Positions 50,984 to 60,318 are shown, numbered from the stretch's first letter. The stretch is DNA of 64,000 nucleotides from an uncultured Alistipes sp. (GCA_900553175.1 USCH01000002.1:1-64000); one strand, 5' to 3'. A program made the numbers and translations. The notes: generated by a model not told the origin, from the letters alone.

Positions 50984-52683
50984 TCCGCCGGGTCGGATGT
51001 CTCGGACTCACGGCCGGAGGCCGGAGCGCTGCGCTGCGTGTCCTGCCGGGCGAGGATGCGGGCGTGTTCGCCGCGGTCGCGGAGCAGGGCGACGGCGCGC
51101 TGCACCTCGCCGTCGCGCGGCAGCGAATGCGCGATCACGCCGGCCATGTAGGCGTGGCGCAGGATGAGGTCGTTCTCGATCTCCTCGGTCACCTGCCGGC
51201 GGTAGGTCTCCAGATTGGCGGCCGTGTCGTCCTTGAGCTCGGCTTCGAGCCGGGCGAACTCCTCGGACAGGGCGTCGAAGCGGTCGCTTTCGGCCGCCTG
51301 CTTCAGCGTCCGGAGCGCCCGGCGCGTGTCCGATTCGTAGGGCACCTCCTTGTCGCGCATGAATTCGGCGAAACGGGCGTACTCCTCGTCGCCGAGCGTG
51401 AACCCGGGGCCGATGACGGCGTCGGGATGGCGGCGCGTGTATTCGTCGCCGAAGTCGTCGATGAAGCCCAGTGCGTAGAGCGTCGCGGCGAAGCGGCTGA
51501 TGTATTCGGGTTCGGTGACGATGTCGGGCATGATGCCGCCGCCGTCGTAGACCTTGCGGCCCGTACGGGTGGTGAACTCGCGCACCAGCGAGTCGGCCAC
51601 CTCGCTGACGGTGCCCTGCTGCGAGAGCGAATAGTCGATGGCCTGGATGCAGCGGCCCGAAGGGATGTAGTATTTGGCCGTGGTGAGCTTGAGCATGGCG
51701 TTGTAGCCCAGCGGACGGGTGGACTGGACCAATCCCTTGCCGAAGCTGCGCTGCCCGATGAGCACCGCCCGGTCGAGGTCCTGGAGGGCGCCCGCGACGA
51801 TTTCGGCGGCCGAAGCCGTCTGTCCGTTGACGAGCACCGCCAGAGGCAGGTCGGCGAAGGCCGGCTCGGACTGGGTGCGGTAGGTCTGCTTCGACGCCTC
51901 GGTGCGGCCCCGGGTGCTCACCACCTCGGTGCCTTTGGGGACGAACATCGAGAGAATCCTGACAGCCTCCTGGAGAATGCCGCCGCCGTTGGAGCGGTAG
52001 TCGAGAATCAGCCCCTCGAGCGGCCCCTCGCTGCGCAGCCGTTCGATGGCGGCGCGCAGCTCCTCGTAGGAGCCTTCGGTGAAGTCGCTGTGACGGACGT
52101 AGCCGATGCCGCCGGCCACCCGCCCGGCATAGGGCACGCTGGGAATGGCGATCCGTTCGCGGGTGAGCGTCAGGTTGCTGCGCGTGCCGTCGAGGCGTTC
52201 GATGCCGATCCGCACCTTGCTGCCCGGGTCGCCCTTGAGCAGGGCCGAGACCTGTTCGGTGGTGAAACCCTCGGCCGACTTGCCGTCGATCGACAGGATG
52301 CGGTCGCCGATGCGGATGCCGGCCCGGTCGGCGGGCGATCCCTCGTAGGGCTGTGCGAAGGTCACCCAGTCGCCCTTTTTGCGGATGAGCGAACCCACGC
52401 CGCCGTATTTCCCTGTGGTGAGCAGCTCGAAGTCGGACATCTCCTCCTCGGGGATGTACTCCGTGTAGGGGTCCAGGTCGCGGACCATGCCCGCGGCGGC
52501 TCCCTGCATGAGGCGGTCGGGGTCGATCGGGTCGACGTAGCCGACCGACAGTTCGCGCATCATGTTCACGGCGATCTCCATGTTGCGGCCCAGGCCGAAG
52601 TCGTCGTGGGCGGCGCGGATCGTCAGCGCGGCAACGGCCGCGAGCAGGACGGCGATTGCCGGGTACCGGAGTCTCTTATTCAT
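50980..52683 (-). CDS. S41 family C-terminal processing peptidase
   Basis: This 567-residue periplasmic protease has a signal/anchor (residues 7-25), a PDZ domain (about 90-165, GSPADRAGIRIGDRILSIDGKSAEG) and the S41 core. The catalytic Ser is in NGQTASAAEIVAGALQD (about residue 292) and the Lys in GQRSFGKGLVQ (about 317). A long C-terminal helical domain follows (about 430-567). It overlaps its neighbours on both sides, forming orf-ctp-kinase-DUF4271. Confidence 0.92.
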   Translation of the reverse strand: MNKRLRYPAIAVLLAAVAALTIRAAHDDFGLGRNMEIAVNMMRELSVGYVDPIDPDRLMQGAAAGMVRDLDPYTEYIPEEEMSDFELLTTGKYGGVGSLIRKKGDWVTFAQPYEGSPADRAGIRIGDRILSIDGKSAEGFTTEQVSALLKGDPGSKVRIGIERLDGTRSNLTLTRERIAIPSVPYAGRVAGGIGYVRHSDFTEGSYEELRAAIERLRSEGPLEGLILDYRSNGGGILQEAVRILSMFVPKGTEVVSTRGRTEASKQTYRTQSEPAFADLPLAVLVNGQTASAAEIVAGALQDLDRAVLIGQRSFGKGLVQSTRPLGYNAMLKLTTAKYYIPSGRCIQAIDYSLSQQGTVSEVADSLVREFTTRTGRKVYDGGGIMPDIVTEPEYISRFAATLYALGFIDDFGDEYTRRHPDAVIGPGFTLGDEEYARFAEFMRDKEVPYESDTRRALRTLKQAAESDRFDALSEEFARLEAELKDDTAANLETYRRQVTEEIENDLILRHAYMAGVIAHSLPRDGEVQRAVALLRDRGEHARILARQDTQRSAPASGRESETSDPAE

Positions 52684-53149
52684 GGCGTTCAGTCATTTGC
52701 AGGTAGGAGTCGAGACGGTATTCGACCCGCGCCACGCCGCGGCGGATGCCGTCGAGCTCGATCCACTGGCCGTATTGGCGCACGGTGATCTCGTCTTCGA
52801 AAAGCAGCATCGTCCGGTGGAGGAACGTGTCGGCGCGGAAGGTCATCGCCCCCTCCCGCTCGCCGTGCAGCGAAAATCCTGCCGAGCGGAAGGCGTTGAC
52901 GATCTGCGTGCGGTTTTCCTCGACGTCGCCCTCGATGCGGCGCGTGACGAATCCGAAGCGGGGATAGAGCGCCGCCAGCACGAGGATGGCCAGGAAGAGC
53001 GTCAGGAAACGGTCGGTGCGGAACATCACGTGGAGCGTCTGGGCGAAGGTGAGGTCCGAAGTGCCGGTGAGCAGCATGAGGGCCATGAGGGCCAGGCAGA
53101 GCACGCACAGGGCGGCGAAATATTTCAGCGAGCGGATGAGGTATTGCAT
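52676..53149 (-). CDS. Small membrane protein upstream of the S41 protease
   Basis: This 157-residue protein has two N-terminal helices (about residues 9-29 and 46-64) and a soluble beta-rich C-terminal domain (EENRTQIVNAFRSAGFSLHGEREGAMTFRADTFLHR...). It overlaps the protease start by 8 bases. The family is not recognised. Confidence 0.75.
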   Translation of the reverse strand: MQYLIRSLKYFAALCVLCLALMALMLLTGTSDLTFAQTLHVMFRTDRFLTLFLAILVLAALYPRFGFVTRRIEGDVEENRTQIVNAFRSAGFSLHGEREGAMTFRADTFLHRTMLLFEDEITVRQYGQWIELDGIRRGVARVEYRLDSYLQMTERHE

Positions 53150-53179
53150 GGTCGGAAAGAGAACGGGATTTTCGGAATT

Positions 53180-54046
53180 TTATTTTTCGGCGGTCCGGGC
53201 GATGGTTTCGGCCACCTCCTGCATGAGCCATTTGGGGGTCGAGGTGGCGCCGCAGATGCCCACCGAGCCGAGACCCGCGAACCAGGAGGGTTGCAGGTCG
53301 GCGGCCTCCTCGATCACGCAGGTGCGGGCGTTGGCCCGGCGGCACACCTCGGAGAGCACCCGGCCGTTGGAGGATTTGCGGCCGCAGACGAAGACCACGG
53401 CATCGAACCGGGCGGCGAACCGGGCCAGGTGCTCCTCGCGGCCCGAGACCTGGCGGCAGATCGTGTCGTCGAGACGGATCATCGCCGGATCGGACGCCCG
53501 GCGGCGCATTTCGTCGCCCAGACGGCGGAAGAGACCGATGCTCTGGGTGGTCTGGGAGAGAAAATGGACCGGGCGCGTGAAGTCGATCTGCCCGAGGTCC
53601 GCTTCGCTTTCGATCACGAGCGTGGGGTCGTCGACCTGTCCCGTGAGCCCCACCACTTCGGCATGGCCCCGCTTGCCCAGGATCACCACCTGGCCGTTCA
53701 GGGGACGCATCGCTTCGTGCGCCCGTTTGACGCGCTCCTGCAAACGGGCCACGACCGGACAGGTGGCGTCGATGACCTCGATGCCCAGACGCCGGGCCTC
53801 GGCATAGGTCGCGGGCGGCTCGCCGTGCGCCCGGATGAAGAGACGGCAGGCGCTCAGATGCGGCATGTCGTCGTGCGTGACGGTGCGCAGGCCCAGGCGT
53901 TCGAGTCGCTGGACCTCGATGCGGTTGTGCACGATGTCGCCAAGCGAACAGACCGTGCCGCCCTCCGCAAGAGCCTTTTCGGCTTCGCCGATCGCCCGGA
54001 CCACGCCGAAGCAGAAACCCGATTTGTCGTCGATCTCGATGTGCAT
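53180..54046 (-). CDS. ispH: 4-hydroxy-3-methylbut-2-enyl diphosphate reductase
   Basis: The 288-residue iron-sulfur enzyme makes IPP and DMAPP in the last step of the non-mevalonate pathway. The three cluster cysteines are seen in SGFCFGVVRAI (Cys12), VIDATCPVV (about 95) and DTICRQVSGREE (about 197). HGEPP, TTQS and the end GATSTPKWLMQEV are also typical. It lies 21 bases downstream of cmk in the same direction. Confidence 0.94.
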   Translation of the reverse strand: MHIEIDDKSGFCFGVVRAIGEAEKALAEGGTVCSLGDIVHNRIEVQRLERLGLRTVTHDDMPHLSACRLFIRAHGEPPATYAEARRLGIEVIDATCPVVARLQERVKRAHEAMRPLNGQVVILGKRGHAEVVGLTGQVDDPTLVIESEADLGQIDFTRPVHFLSQTTQSIGLFRRLGDEMRRRASDPAMIRLDDTICRQVSGREEHLARFAARFDAVVFVCGRKSSNGRVLSEVCRRANARTCVIEEAADLQPSWFAGLGSVGICGATSTPKWLMQEVAETIARTAEK

Positions 54047-54067
54047 CTTCGCCGAAGGATGAACGGG

Positions 54068-54781
54068 TCAGAGCCGGGGCTCCGTGCGGGTGATACGGGC
54101 GAATTGCCGCATGAACCACTCCATCTGTTCGTCGACGGTCATGCGGCTGTTGTCGAGCACGATGGCGTCGTCGGCCTGCCGGAGCGGCGAGACGGCCCGG
54201 CTCATGTCGGCCCGGTCGCGGTCGCGAACGTTGCGCTCGATCTCTTCGAGGGTGACGCTCTGCCCTTTGGCCGTGAGTTCGTCGTAGCGGCGCCGGGCGC
54301 GGACGGCCGGGTCGGCGGTCATGAAGATCTTCATCTCGGCGTCGGGGAAGACCACCGTGCCGATGTCGCGGCCGTCCATGACCACGCCCCGGCGGCGGCC
54401 CATCTCCTGCTGCATGGCCACCAGCTTTCGCCGCACGGCGGGAATGGCGCTCACCTGGCTCACGCAGTTCGACACCTCGATGGTGCGGATGCGGCCTTCG
54501 ACCAGATCGCCGTTGACGTAGATGTCGCTGGCGCCGCGGGCCGGGTTGAAACGGAACGTGATGGCGATTTGGTCGAGCAGGGCGGCGACCGCCTCCTCGT
54601 CGACGATGCCCGAGCGGATGGCGCCGTGCTCCTGCGCGTAGAGCGTCACGGCGCGGTACATGGCGCCCGTGTCGATGAAGATGTATCCCAGCCGGGCCGC
54701 GATGGCCTTGGCGAAGGTGCTCTTGCCGCAGGACGAGAATCCGTCGACGGCGATGATGATGCGTTGTTCAGTGTCCGACAT
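54068..54781 (-). CDS. cmk: Cytidylate kinase
   Basis: The 237-residue kinase phosphorylates CMP and dCMP. It has P-loop GFSSCGKST (about residues 14-22), DTGAMYRAVTLYA (about 36), VMDGRDIGTVVFPDAEMKIFMTA (about 153) and ARRRYDEL. ATG 54781 is used; it overlaps the last 14 bases of the LysE-family gene. cmk-ispH form one transcript. Confidence 0.94.
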   Translation of the reverse strand: MSDTEQRIIIAVDGFSSCGKSTFAKAIAARLGYIFIDTGAMYRAVTLYAQEHGAIRSGIVDEEAVAALLDQIAITFRFNPARGASDIYVNGDLVEGRIRTIEVSNCVSQVSAIPAVRRKLVAMQQEMGRRRGVVMDGRDIGTVVFPDAEMKIFMTADPAVRARRRYDELTAKGQSVTLEEIERNVRDRDRADMSRAVSPLRQADDAIVLDNSRMTVDEQMEWFMRQFARITRTEPRL

Positions 54782-55445
54782 TGGGGAAGATGTCAAAAAA
54801 GGTGGATAATATGGTGTAGACACCCAGAATACCGATGATGAGCCCCGCGACGTGGTTGATCGTCAGCATGTGGCGCGGACGGAAGCGGCGGCGGAAAAGA
54901 TTGATGACCGAGGCCAGCAGGGTCCACCACGCTGCGGCTCCGCCGAAAAATCCGGCGATGGTGAACAGGGCGCGCAGCAGTCCGTCGGAGCCCGCTCCCG
55001 TGAGGTCGCCCGTCGAAATCTTGAATACGGCGAAGAAGGCCAGGATGTAGGGGATGACCATGATGAAGTTGGCGATCGTCAGGCCGAAGATGGAGACGAA
55101 ATCCTGCCACAGCGAACTTTTCCCGGCCCTGTTGCGGCGGATCTGCGGCACGGGGTTCTGCGTGAAGATGTAGACGCCGACCACCACCACGAAGATGCCG
55201 CCCACGACCCTCAGAAGCGTGTTGTACTGTTCGATGCGGCTTTGGAGCATCGAGTAGAAGAAGAAGGCCGCCATGGCCATGAAGGTGTCGGCGCAGGCGA
55301 CGCCGAGACCCGAGACGATGCCCGAACGGCGGCTTTTCGAAAGCGTCCGCTGGATGCAGAGCACGGCCACGGGCCCGACGGTGATCGAGGCCGCGATGCC
55401 CACGCAGAAGCCGCGGACGAGGAGTTTCAGTATGTCGAATGTCAT
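54768..55445 (-). CDS. LysE/RhtB family exporter
   Basis: This 225-residue protein has six hydrophobic helices and the LysE-type start (GFCVGIAASITVGPVAVLCIQRTLSKSRRSGIVSGLGVACADTFM). Such proteins export amino acids or related metabolites. ATG 55445 is chosen because upstream in-frame starts lie in or before the -7 box at 55475. It is driven by promoter repeat array B and overlaps cmk. Confidence 0.88.
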   Translation of the reverse strand: MTFDILKLLVRGFCVGIAASITVGPVAVLCIQRTLSKSRRSGIVSGLGVACADTFMAMAAFFFYSMLQSRIEQYNTLLRVVGGIFVVVVGVYIFTQNPVPQIRRNRAGKSSLWQDFVSIFGLTIANFIMVIPYILAFFAVFKISTGDLTGAGSDGLLRALFTIAGFFGGAAAWWTLLASVINLFRRRFRPRHMLTINHVAGLIIGILGVYTILSTFFDIFPNVGH

Positions 55446-55474
55446 AGTCGGGTCGGGTGCGGTGTTTCGAATGA

Positions 55475-55629
55475 CAAAGATACGAAAAGTCGAGAGCAGA
55501 AGCAAGCGATAGCTTGATTCTGCCGGGACGGAGTATCTTCGACGAAGTCAAAGATACGAAAAGTCGGGCGCAGAAGTAAATTTATTTGCGTTTTGCCGAG
55601 GCGAAGTATCTAAGGCGAAGTCGAAGATA
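55475..55629 (-). repeat. Promoter-bearing 74-bp tandem repeat, array B (inverted relative to array A)
   Basis: On the minus strand TATCTTTG boxes lie at 55475-55482 and 55549-55556, with a decayed third (TATCTTCG) at 55622-55629: steps of 74 and 73 bases, the same period as array A. The sequence between (AAGCTATCGCTTGCTTCTGC and CTCGACTTTTCG blocks) is nearly identical to array A copies 3-4. The box nearest 55445 is placed to drive the LysE-family gene. From 55630 to 55790 I see nothing further. Confidence 0.85.
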
Positions 55630-55793
55630 CGGAAAGCCGGACATGGAGCAGGGGCCGCTGCGAATCCGGTTCCTGTCCCGGCCGAAGCGGCGGGAATAGG
55701 GAGGGGCCGGCTTTCAGCCGGGCGCAAACAGCTGCGGCGGAGCGCTCAAGTGGCTGATCTGTTGATAAAATATCGAAAACTTCGGTCCGTGAA

Positions 55794-55826
55794 TTGCACG
55801 GAGTGTTTCAGAAACGGATAATTTTG
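55794..55826 (+). promoter_or_regulatory. Promoter of the DUF3467 gene
   Basis: TTGC at 55794-55797 and TAATTTTG at 55819-55826 form a -33/-7 pair. The GTG at 55826 is inside the -7 box, so translation must start later, at ATG 55850. Confidence 0.65.
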
Positions 55827-55849
55827 TGAAAACAAACACGCTCACCGAC

Positions 55850-56155
55850 ATGGCAGAGATGAAACAATTCGGCCTCGACGTCGAACTCGGCGAAGAGGTC
55901 GCGCAGGGGCACTATTCGAACCTGGCGATCATATCCCACTCCACCTCGGAGTTCATCCTCGATTTCGCGGCCGTGCTCCCCGGCGTGCAGAAAGCCCGCG
56001 TGAAAAGCCGCATCATCCTCACGCCCGAGCATGCCAAACGTCTGCTGCGCTCGCTGCAGGAGAATATCGTGCGCTACGAAAGCAACGTGGGCAAGATCGA
56101 AATCCCCACGCCTCCGCCGACGCCCGGATCGGGGCCCAAGATGGGCGAGGCGTAG
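55850..56155 (+). CDS. DUF3467 domain protein
   Basis: This 101-residue small protein has the DUF3467 pattern: VAQGHYSNLAIISHSTSEFILDFAAVLPGVQKARVKSRIILTPEHAKRLLRSLQENIVRYE. The Pro-rich tail IPTPPPTPGSG is variable. The family is widespread and uncharacterised as far as I know. It converges with folC. Confidence 0.88.
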   Translation: MAEMKQFGLDVELGEEVAQGHYSNLAIISHSTSEFILDFAAVLPGVQKARVKSRIILTPEHAKRLLRSLQENIVRYESNVGKIEIPTPPPTPGSGPKMGEA

Positions 56156-56195
56156 AGGCGGCCGGAGGCGGGTACGCACTTCGAGAATCCTTGTT

Positions 56196-57485
56196 TTACA
56201 GCGCTTCGGCCACCACGTAGGTGCTGCCGCCGATGAAGATCATGTCTTCGGCCGAGGCGAGTTCGCGGGCCCGGGCCACGGCGTCGGCGACCGTTGCGAC
56301 GCTCTCGCCCCGCAAACCGTAGATGGCGGCCTTGGCCGCCAGTTCGGCGGCGGGAACGGCCCGTTCGGAGCGGGCGGCCGTGAAGATGTAGTGCGCGTCG
56401 CGCGGCAGCAGCGGCAGAATGTGCGCCAGGTCCTTGTCGCGGACGAAGCCCATCACGCAATAGAGCTGCCGGCGGGGCGTGGCCTTGAGCTGTTCGGCGA
56501 CGCAGGCTATGCCGTGGGCGTTGTGCCCCGTGTCACAGACGGTCAGGGGAGAGGTGCCGATCTGCTGCCAGCGGCCCCGCAGTGACGTGTTGGCGGCCGC
56601 TCCGCTCGCACCCTCCAGAAATGCGCGGCGCGAGATGGTCAGCGGCGTCTCCTCGTGCAGAAAATCGACGACAGCGGCAGCCGTGACGATGTTGTGGCGT
56701 TGGTAGAGACCCGCCAGATCGAGGTGCAGGTCGAATGCGCGGCCGTCGCGCAGGCGGCGCAGGCGGAACCGCTGGCCCGTGCCTTCGGGAGCCTGCTCTT
56801 CGCAGGAGAATTCCCGCTGGGCGTAGATCACCTTCGACTTGCAGGCCGCGGCGGCCTGTTCGAAGACCCCGTCGTAGCGGGCGTCCGCCTCGCCCAGAAT
56901 CACGGGGATGCTCTTCTTGATGATGCCCGCCTTCTCGGCGGCGATCTTCGGCAGCGTGTCGCCCAGCAGCGCCGTGTGGTCCATGCCGACGTTGGTGATG
57001 ACGCTCGCGATCGGCACGATGACGTTCGTGGCGTCGAGCCGTCCGCCCAGCCCCGTCTCGATGACGGCCACTTCGACGTCGCTCTGCGCGAAGAAGTCGA
57101 ATGCCAGGGCGGCGGTCATCTCGAAGAACGACAGGTCGAGTTCGACCATCTTGTCGTGGTGCTTGTCCACGAAATTCACCACCTTCTGTTTGGGAATCAT
57201 CTCCCCGTCGACGCGGATGCGTTCGCGGAAGTCCTGCAAATGGGGCGAGGTGAAGAGCCCCGTGCGGTAGCCCGCCTGTTGCAGCACCGAGGCGATGATG
57301 TGCGACACGGAGCCCTTGCCGTCGGTCCCGGCGACATGGATGGTGAAGAAGTTGCGCTGGGGGTTGCCCAGATGGCGGCAGAATGCGGCGATGCGCTCCA
57401 ATCCCGGCTTGTAGGCCGTCGCTCCCTTGGTTTCGAAGGCGGGCAGCGACTGAAAGAGGAATTCGAGGGTTTGGGTGTAGTTCAT
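56196..57485 (-). CDS. folC: Folylpolyglutamate synthase/dihydrofolate synthase
   Basis: This 429-residue Mur-ligase-type enzyme adds glutamate to folates. ATP loop HVAGTDGKGSVSHIIASVLQ (about residues 49-68), FTSPHLQDFRERIRV, ETGLGGRLDATNVI, the carbamylated-Lys region EKAGIIK and DTGHNAHGI (about 325) are present. folK is at 14497, so folate genes are split. It is 15 bases downstream of lnt. Confidence 0.94.
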   Translation of the reverse strand: MNYTQTLEFLFQSLPAFETKGATAYKPGLERIAAFCRHLGNPQRNFFTIHVAGTDGKGSVSHIIASVLQQAGYRTGLFTSPHLQDFRERIRVDGEMIPKQKVVNFVDKHHDKMVELDLSFFEMTAALAFDFFAQSDVEVAVIETGLGGRLDATNVIVPIASVITNVGMDHTALLGDTLPKIAAEKAGIIKKSIPVILGEADARYDGVFEQAAAACKSKVIYAQREFSCEEQAPEGTGQRFRLRRLRDGRAFDLHLDLAGLYQRHNIVTAAAVVDFLHEETPLTISRRAFLEGASGAAANTSLRGRWQQIGTSPLTVCDTGHNAHGIACVAEQLKATPRRQLYCVMGFVRDKDLAHILPLLPRDAHYIFTAARSERAVPAAELAAKAAIYGLRGESVATVADAVARARELASAEDMIFIGGSTYVVAEAL

Positions 57486-57500
57486 GTTCCGAACGAAGGG

Positions 57501-59084
57501 TTAGTGGACCAGGTGATTCCGTTTCTTGACGCGGTAGGCGACGTAGTAGAGTACCGAGAGCAGCAGCACATATTGGGCGATGCGGCCGATGTAATCGCCG
57601 TAACGGGTGTAGAACGTCTTGCGCGAGACGAGCGGCACGTCGGCCGTGAGCACTCCGCGTTCGTTCCATCCGAGCGTGGCGCCCACGTCGCCGCGCGGCG
57701 ATATGAAGCCCGACCGGCCCGTGTTGGCGGCGCGGGCCACGGCGCGGCGGTGTTCGATGGCCCGCAGCCGCGAAAGGGTGAACAGATGGCGGTAGCCGGG
57801 GGTGTCGCCCCACCAGCCGTCGTTGGAGACGATGGCCATGAACTGCGCGCCCCGGCGGACGAAATCGCCGAAGAAGTCGCCGTAGAGCCCTTCGTAGCAG
57901 ATCGCCGGACCCATCGTCACGCCGTCGTGCGTGAAGGCCGTGCCGTGCTGTCCGACGCCCAGCTGGCCCACCACGCCGCCCAGGTCGATGACCAGGAATT
58001 GCAGGATGTCGAAGAGTACGGTGGGGGTGTTTTCGACGCCGATGACCAGCCGTCCCTTATGGTGGAGCTGCATGCGGCCGGCGGAGTCGAGCCCCACGGC
58101 CGAATTGAAGACGTCGTAGAACCCTCCGGCGAAGCGCCGGTAGGCCGTGCGGGGTTGCAGACCGGCGGCGTAGTGGCGCCGCGTGTTGGCTCCGGCGACG
58201 AGCAGGGCCCGGGGATGCGAGGCGCGGAGCGAGTCGGTGAGCTCCTGCCAGAAGTCGCCCGCCTCGCCGCCGCCGAATCCGTCAGAGAGGGCCGGTTCCC
58301 AATAGTGGCCCGGAACGGCCGTCTCGGGCAGGAGGATGAACTGCGCGTCGCCCGGCACGGCGGCGAGCAGGTCGACCAAGTTGCGGCGCTGGCTCTCGTC
58401 GTCGCCGTCGAATTTGGCGTAGCAGTCCACGTCGGGCTGGACGACGGCCACGCGGACCGAACCTTCGTCGGGCAGCCGTCCGCTCGTCCACATCGTGGCG
58501 GAGAGCAGGATCGGCGCGGCCAATGCGGCTGTTGCAACGCTCCACCGGACCGGGTCGCGGCGCGACTGCCAGGCTTCGAAGAAAAGGATGTTGCACACGA
58601 GCACCCACAGCGAACCGCCCAGGACCCCCGTGTATTCGTACCATTGCACGGCCCATACGTCGTGCGAGAAGCCGTTGCCCAGAATGAGCCAGGGCCAGGA
58701 GAATTCGCCCACCGTATACCAGTATTCGGTGGCGATCCAGGCTGCGACGAGCGTCGTGTAGGCCAGAGCTTTGGTCGCCTTTTTCGAGACCGTGTGGTAG
58801 AGCATGAAGGCGATCATGTTGAGCGTCGTGGAGGCCAGCGTGGCGGCCACGGGACCTACGGGAGTGGCGTTCCAGATCCACCACACGGTCGCCAGGTTCC
58901 ACAGGGCGAAAGTCAGCGCCGCCCAGCCGAACATGCGCCACCACGAACGGCGCGCGGAGTCGTAGAGAGAGCTGATCCACAGCAGCGGAACGAGTGCAAC
59001 GGGAAGGGTCAGACCCGTCAGGGAGAGCCATCCCGGCGAGAGCAGGACGACCGAGGCGATGACCGCTGCGATTTTCCGAGCCAT
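57501..59084 (-). CDS. lnt: Apolipoprotein N-acyltransferase
   Basis: The 527-residue inner-membrane enzyme adds the third acyl chain to lipoproteins. Six or so N-terminal helices (about residues 5-200) are followed by a nitrilase domain: Glu in LLPETAVPGHYWEP (about 262), Lys in LHHKGRLVIGVE (about 330) and the nucleophile Cys in GPAICYEGLYGDF (about 388). The end has a last helix. ATG 59084 is chosen because the -7 box covers the start at 59108. Confidence 0.93.
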   Translation of the reverse strand: MARKIAAVIASVVLLSPGWLSLTGLTLPVALVPLLWISSLYDSARRSWWRMFGWAALTFALWNLATVWWIWNATPVGPVAATLASTTLNMIAFMLYHTVSKKATKALAYTTLVAAWIATEYWYTVGEFSWPWLILGNGFSHDVWAVQWYEYTGVLGGSLWVLVCNILFFEAWQSRRDPVRWSVATAALAAPILLSATMWTSGRLPDEGSVRVAVVQPDVDCYAKFDGDDESQRRNLVDLLAAVPGDAQFILLPETAVPGHYWEPALSDGFGGGEAGDFWQELTDSLRASHPRALLVAGANTRRHYAAGLQPRTAYRRFAGGFYDVFNSAVGLDSAGRMQLHHKGRLVIGVENTPTVLFDILQFLVIDLGGVVGQLGVGQHGTAFTHDGVTMGPAICYEGLYGDFFGDFVRRGAQFMAIVSNDGWWGDTPGYRHLFTLSRLRAIEHRRAVARAANTGRSGFISPRGDVGATLGWNERGVLTADVPLVSRKTFYTRYGDYIGRIAQYVLLLSVLYYVAYRVKKRNHLVH

Positions 59085-59105
59085 GAAGAGGGGGTTTTGT
59101 GTCGG

Positions 59106-59113
59106 CAAAAGTA
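59106..59113 (-). promoter_or_regulatory. -7 box of lnt-folC promoter
   Basis: CAAAAGTA on plus reads TACTTTTG on minus, 22 bases before the lnt start. Confidence 0.6.
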
Positions 59114-59144
59114 GTCATTCGGGGTCAGATTTCAAAATATTTCC

Positions 59145-59152
59145 TATTTTTG
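59145..59152 (+). promoter_or_regulatory. -7 box of the EEP-family gene
   Basis: TATTTTTG fits TAnnTTTG. It diverges from the lnt promoter and would give a leader of about 120 bases before ATG 59278. Confidence 0.5.
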
Positions 59153-59277
59153 CCCCGGAGAATCTGCGGCACGGGTTTTGTCCCGAAAAGACGCGGACGC
59201 GGCGCATTCGGCCGTTCGTCGGCCCGCTCGTCGCGAAAACGCGGCGCCGTGCCTCTCTTTCGTCGGATTTTTGCCTC

Positions 59278-60318
59278 ATGAACCGGAAAAACACGATCCG
59301 ATTTTCGTTCGGGACGCTTGTGCTGTGGCTCCTTTTCGCGGCGGCCTGGCTGGGGCGCTTCGCATCGTCGGTCCCGCCCCGGCGGGGCGATTTCTGGACG
59401 GCGGCGGCCATGTCGCTGCCGCTGGCCGTCGCGCTGAATGCCGCGGCGCTCATCGTCTGCGTGCTGCGCCGCCGCTGGATGCAGGGGTTGCTGCCGCTGA
59501 TGGCTCTGGTCGTGAATCTGGGTTATCTTTCCGCCGTATTCAGTCTGCCGCATTTCGGGCCGGAGGACAAAAGATGCGGTATTCGGATCATGACGCTCAA
59601 CGCCCACGGCTTCGTGCGTCCGGGACCTCCGTGCGAGACGGCCCGTGCCGTCGCACGGCTGGCCGAAGAGGAGCGGATCGACGTGCTCTGCATGCAGGAG
59701 GCGGATGTGTCGCCCGACTGTCCGGCCGACACGCTGGCGGCGTTGTTTGCCGGACGGATGCCTTACTTCGAACGGGAGGGCGGCCTTGCCGTGGCGAGCC
59801 GTTTCCCCGTGACGGACCGGCACGGTTTCTTCTTGTCCGAGACCAACAACGGATACATGCGGACCGATCTGCTCGTGCGCGGCGATACGCTGAGGCTGCT
59901 GACGGTGCACCTGCAAACCACGGGGATTTCGTCCCTGCTCGCCCGGAGACGGGAGACGGACGGTGCGCGTGCGGAGGGCCGTGAGGTGTGGGCATCGCTG
60001 CTGCGCAACAGCCGCATCCGGGCGCAGCAGGCGGACAGCCTCGTGCGCGAGATCGAGGCGTCGCCCTACCCGGTGCTTCTGGCCGGGGATTTCAACGATA
60101 TGCCTTCGTCATACGTCTACCGCCGGATGGGGCGGGCGTTGACCGACGGATTCCGGGCCGTGGGCGAGGGGTCCGGCGCCACCTTCCGCGATCTGGGCGG
60201 GATGCTGCGCATCGACTATGTTTTCCATGACGACCGGTTCGCCGCCGTGCGTTACCGCACGCTCGACGAGGAGGTGAGCGACCACAAGGCGGTGGTGGCC
60301 GACCTGATCGTGCTGTGA
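59278..60318 (+). CDS. Endonuclease/exonuclease/phosphatase (EEP) family membrane protein
   Basis: This 346-residue protein has three N-terminal helices (about residues 10-26, 42-60 and 66-86) and an extracytoplasmic EEP domain. Motifs are IRIMTLNAHGF (about residue 102), the Glu in VLCMQEADV (about 140), HLQTTG (about 212), AGDFNDMPSSYVYR (about 268) and the catalytic end SDHKAVVADL (about 335). Relatives cleave phosphodiesters in lipids or nucleic acids; the substrate is unknown. Confidence 0.85.
   Translation: MNRKNTIRFSFGTLVLWLLFAAAWLGRFASSVPPRRGDFWTAAAMSLPLAVALNAAALIVCVLRRRWMQGLLPLMALVVNLGYLSAVFSLPHFGPEDKRCGIRIMTLNAHGFVRPGPPCETARAVARLAEEERIDVLCMQEADVSPDCPADTLAALFAGRMPYFEREGGLAVASRFPVTDRHGFFLSETNNGYMRTDLLVRGDTLRLLTVHLQTTGISSLLARRRETDGARAEGREVWASLLRNSRIRAQQADSLVREIEASPYPVLLAGDFNDMPSSYVYRRMGRALTDGFRAVGEGSGATFRDLGGMLRIDYVFHDDRFAAVRYRTLDEEVSDHKAVVADLIVL

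Noticed and set aside
52562..54838. A 758-residue plus-strand open frame opposite the protease, ispH and cmk genes
   Set aside because: It is the antisense shadow of well-identified minus-strand genes in GC-rich DNA; the translation is rich in Arg, Gly, Asp and His with no known domain.
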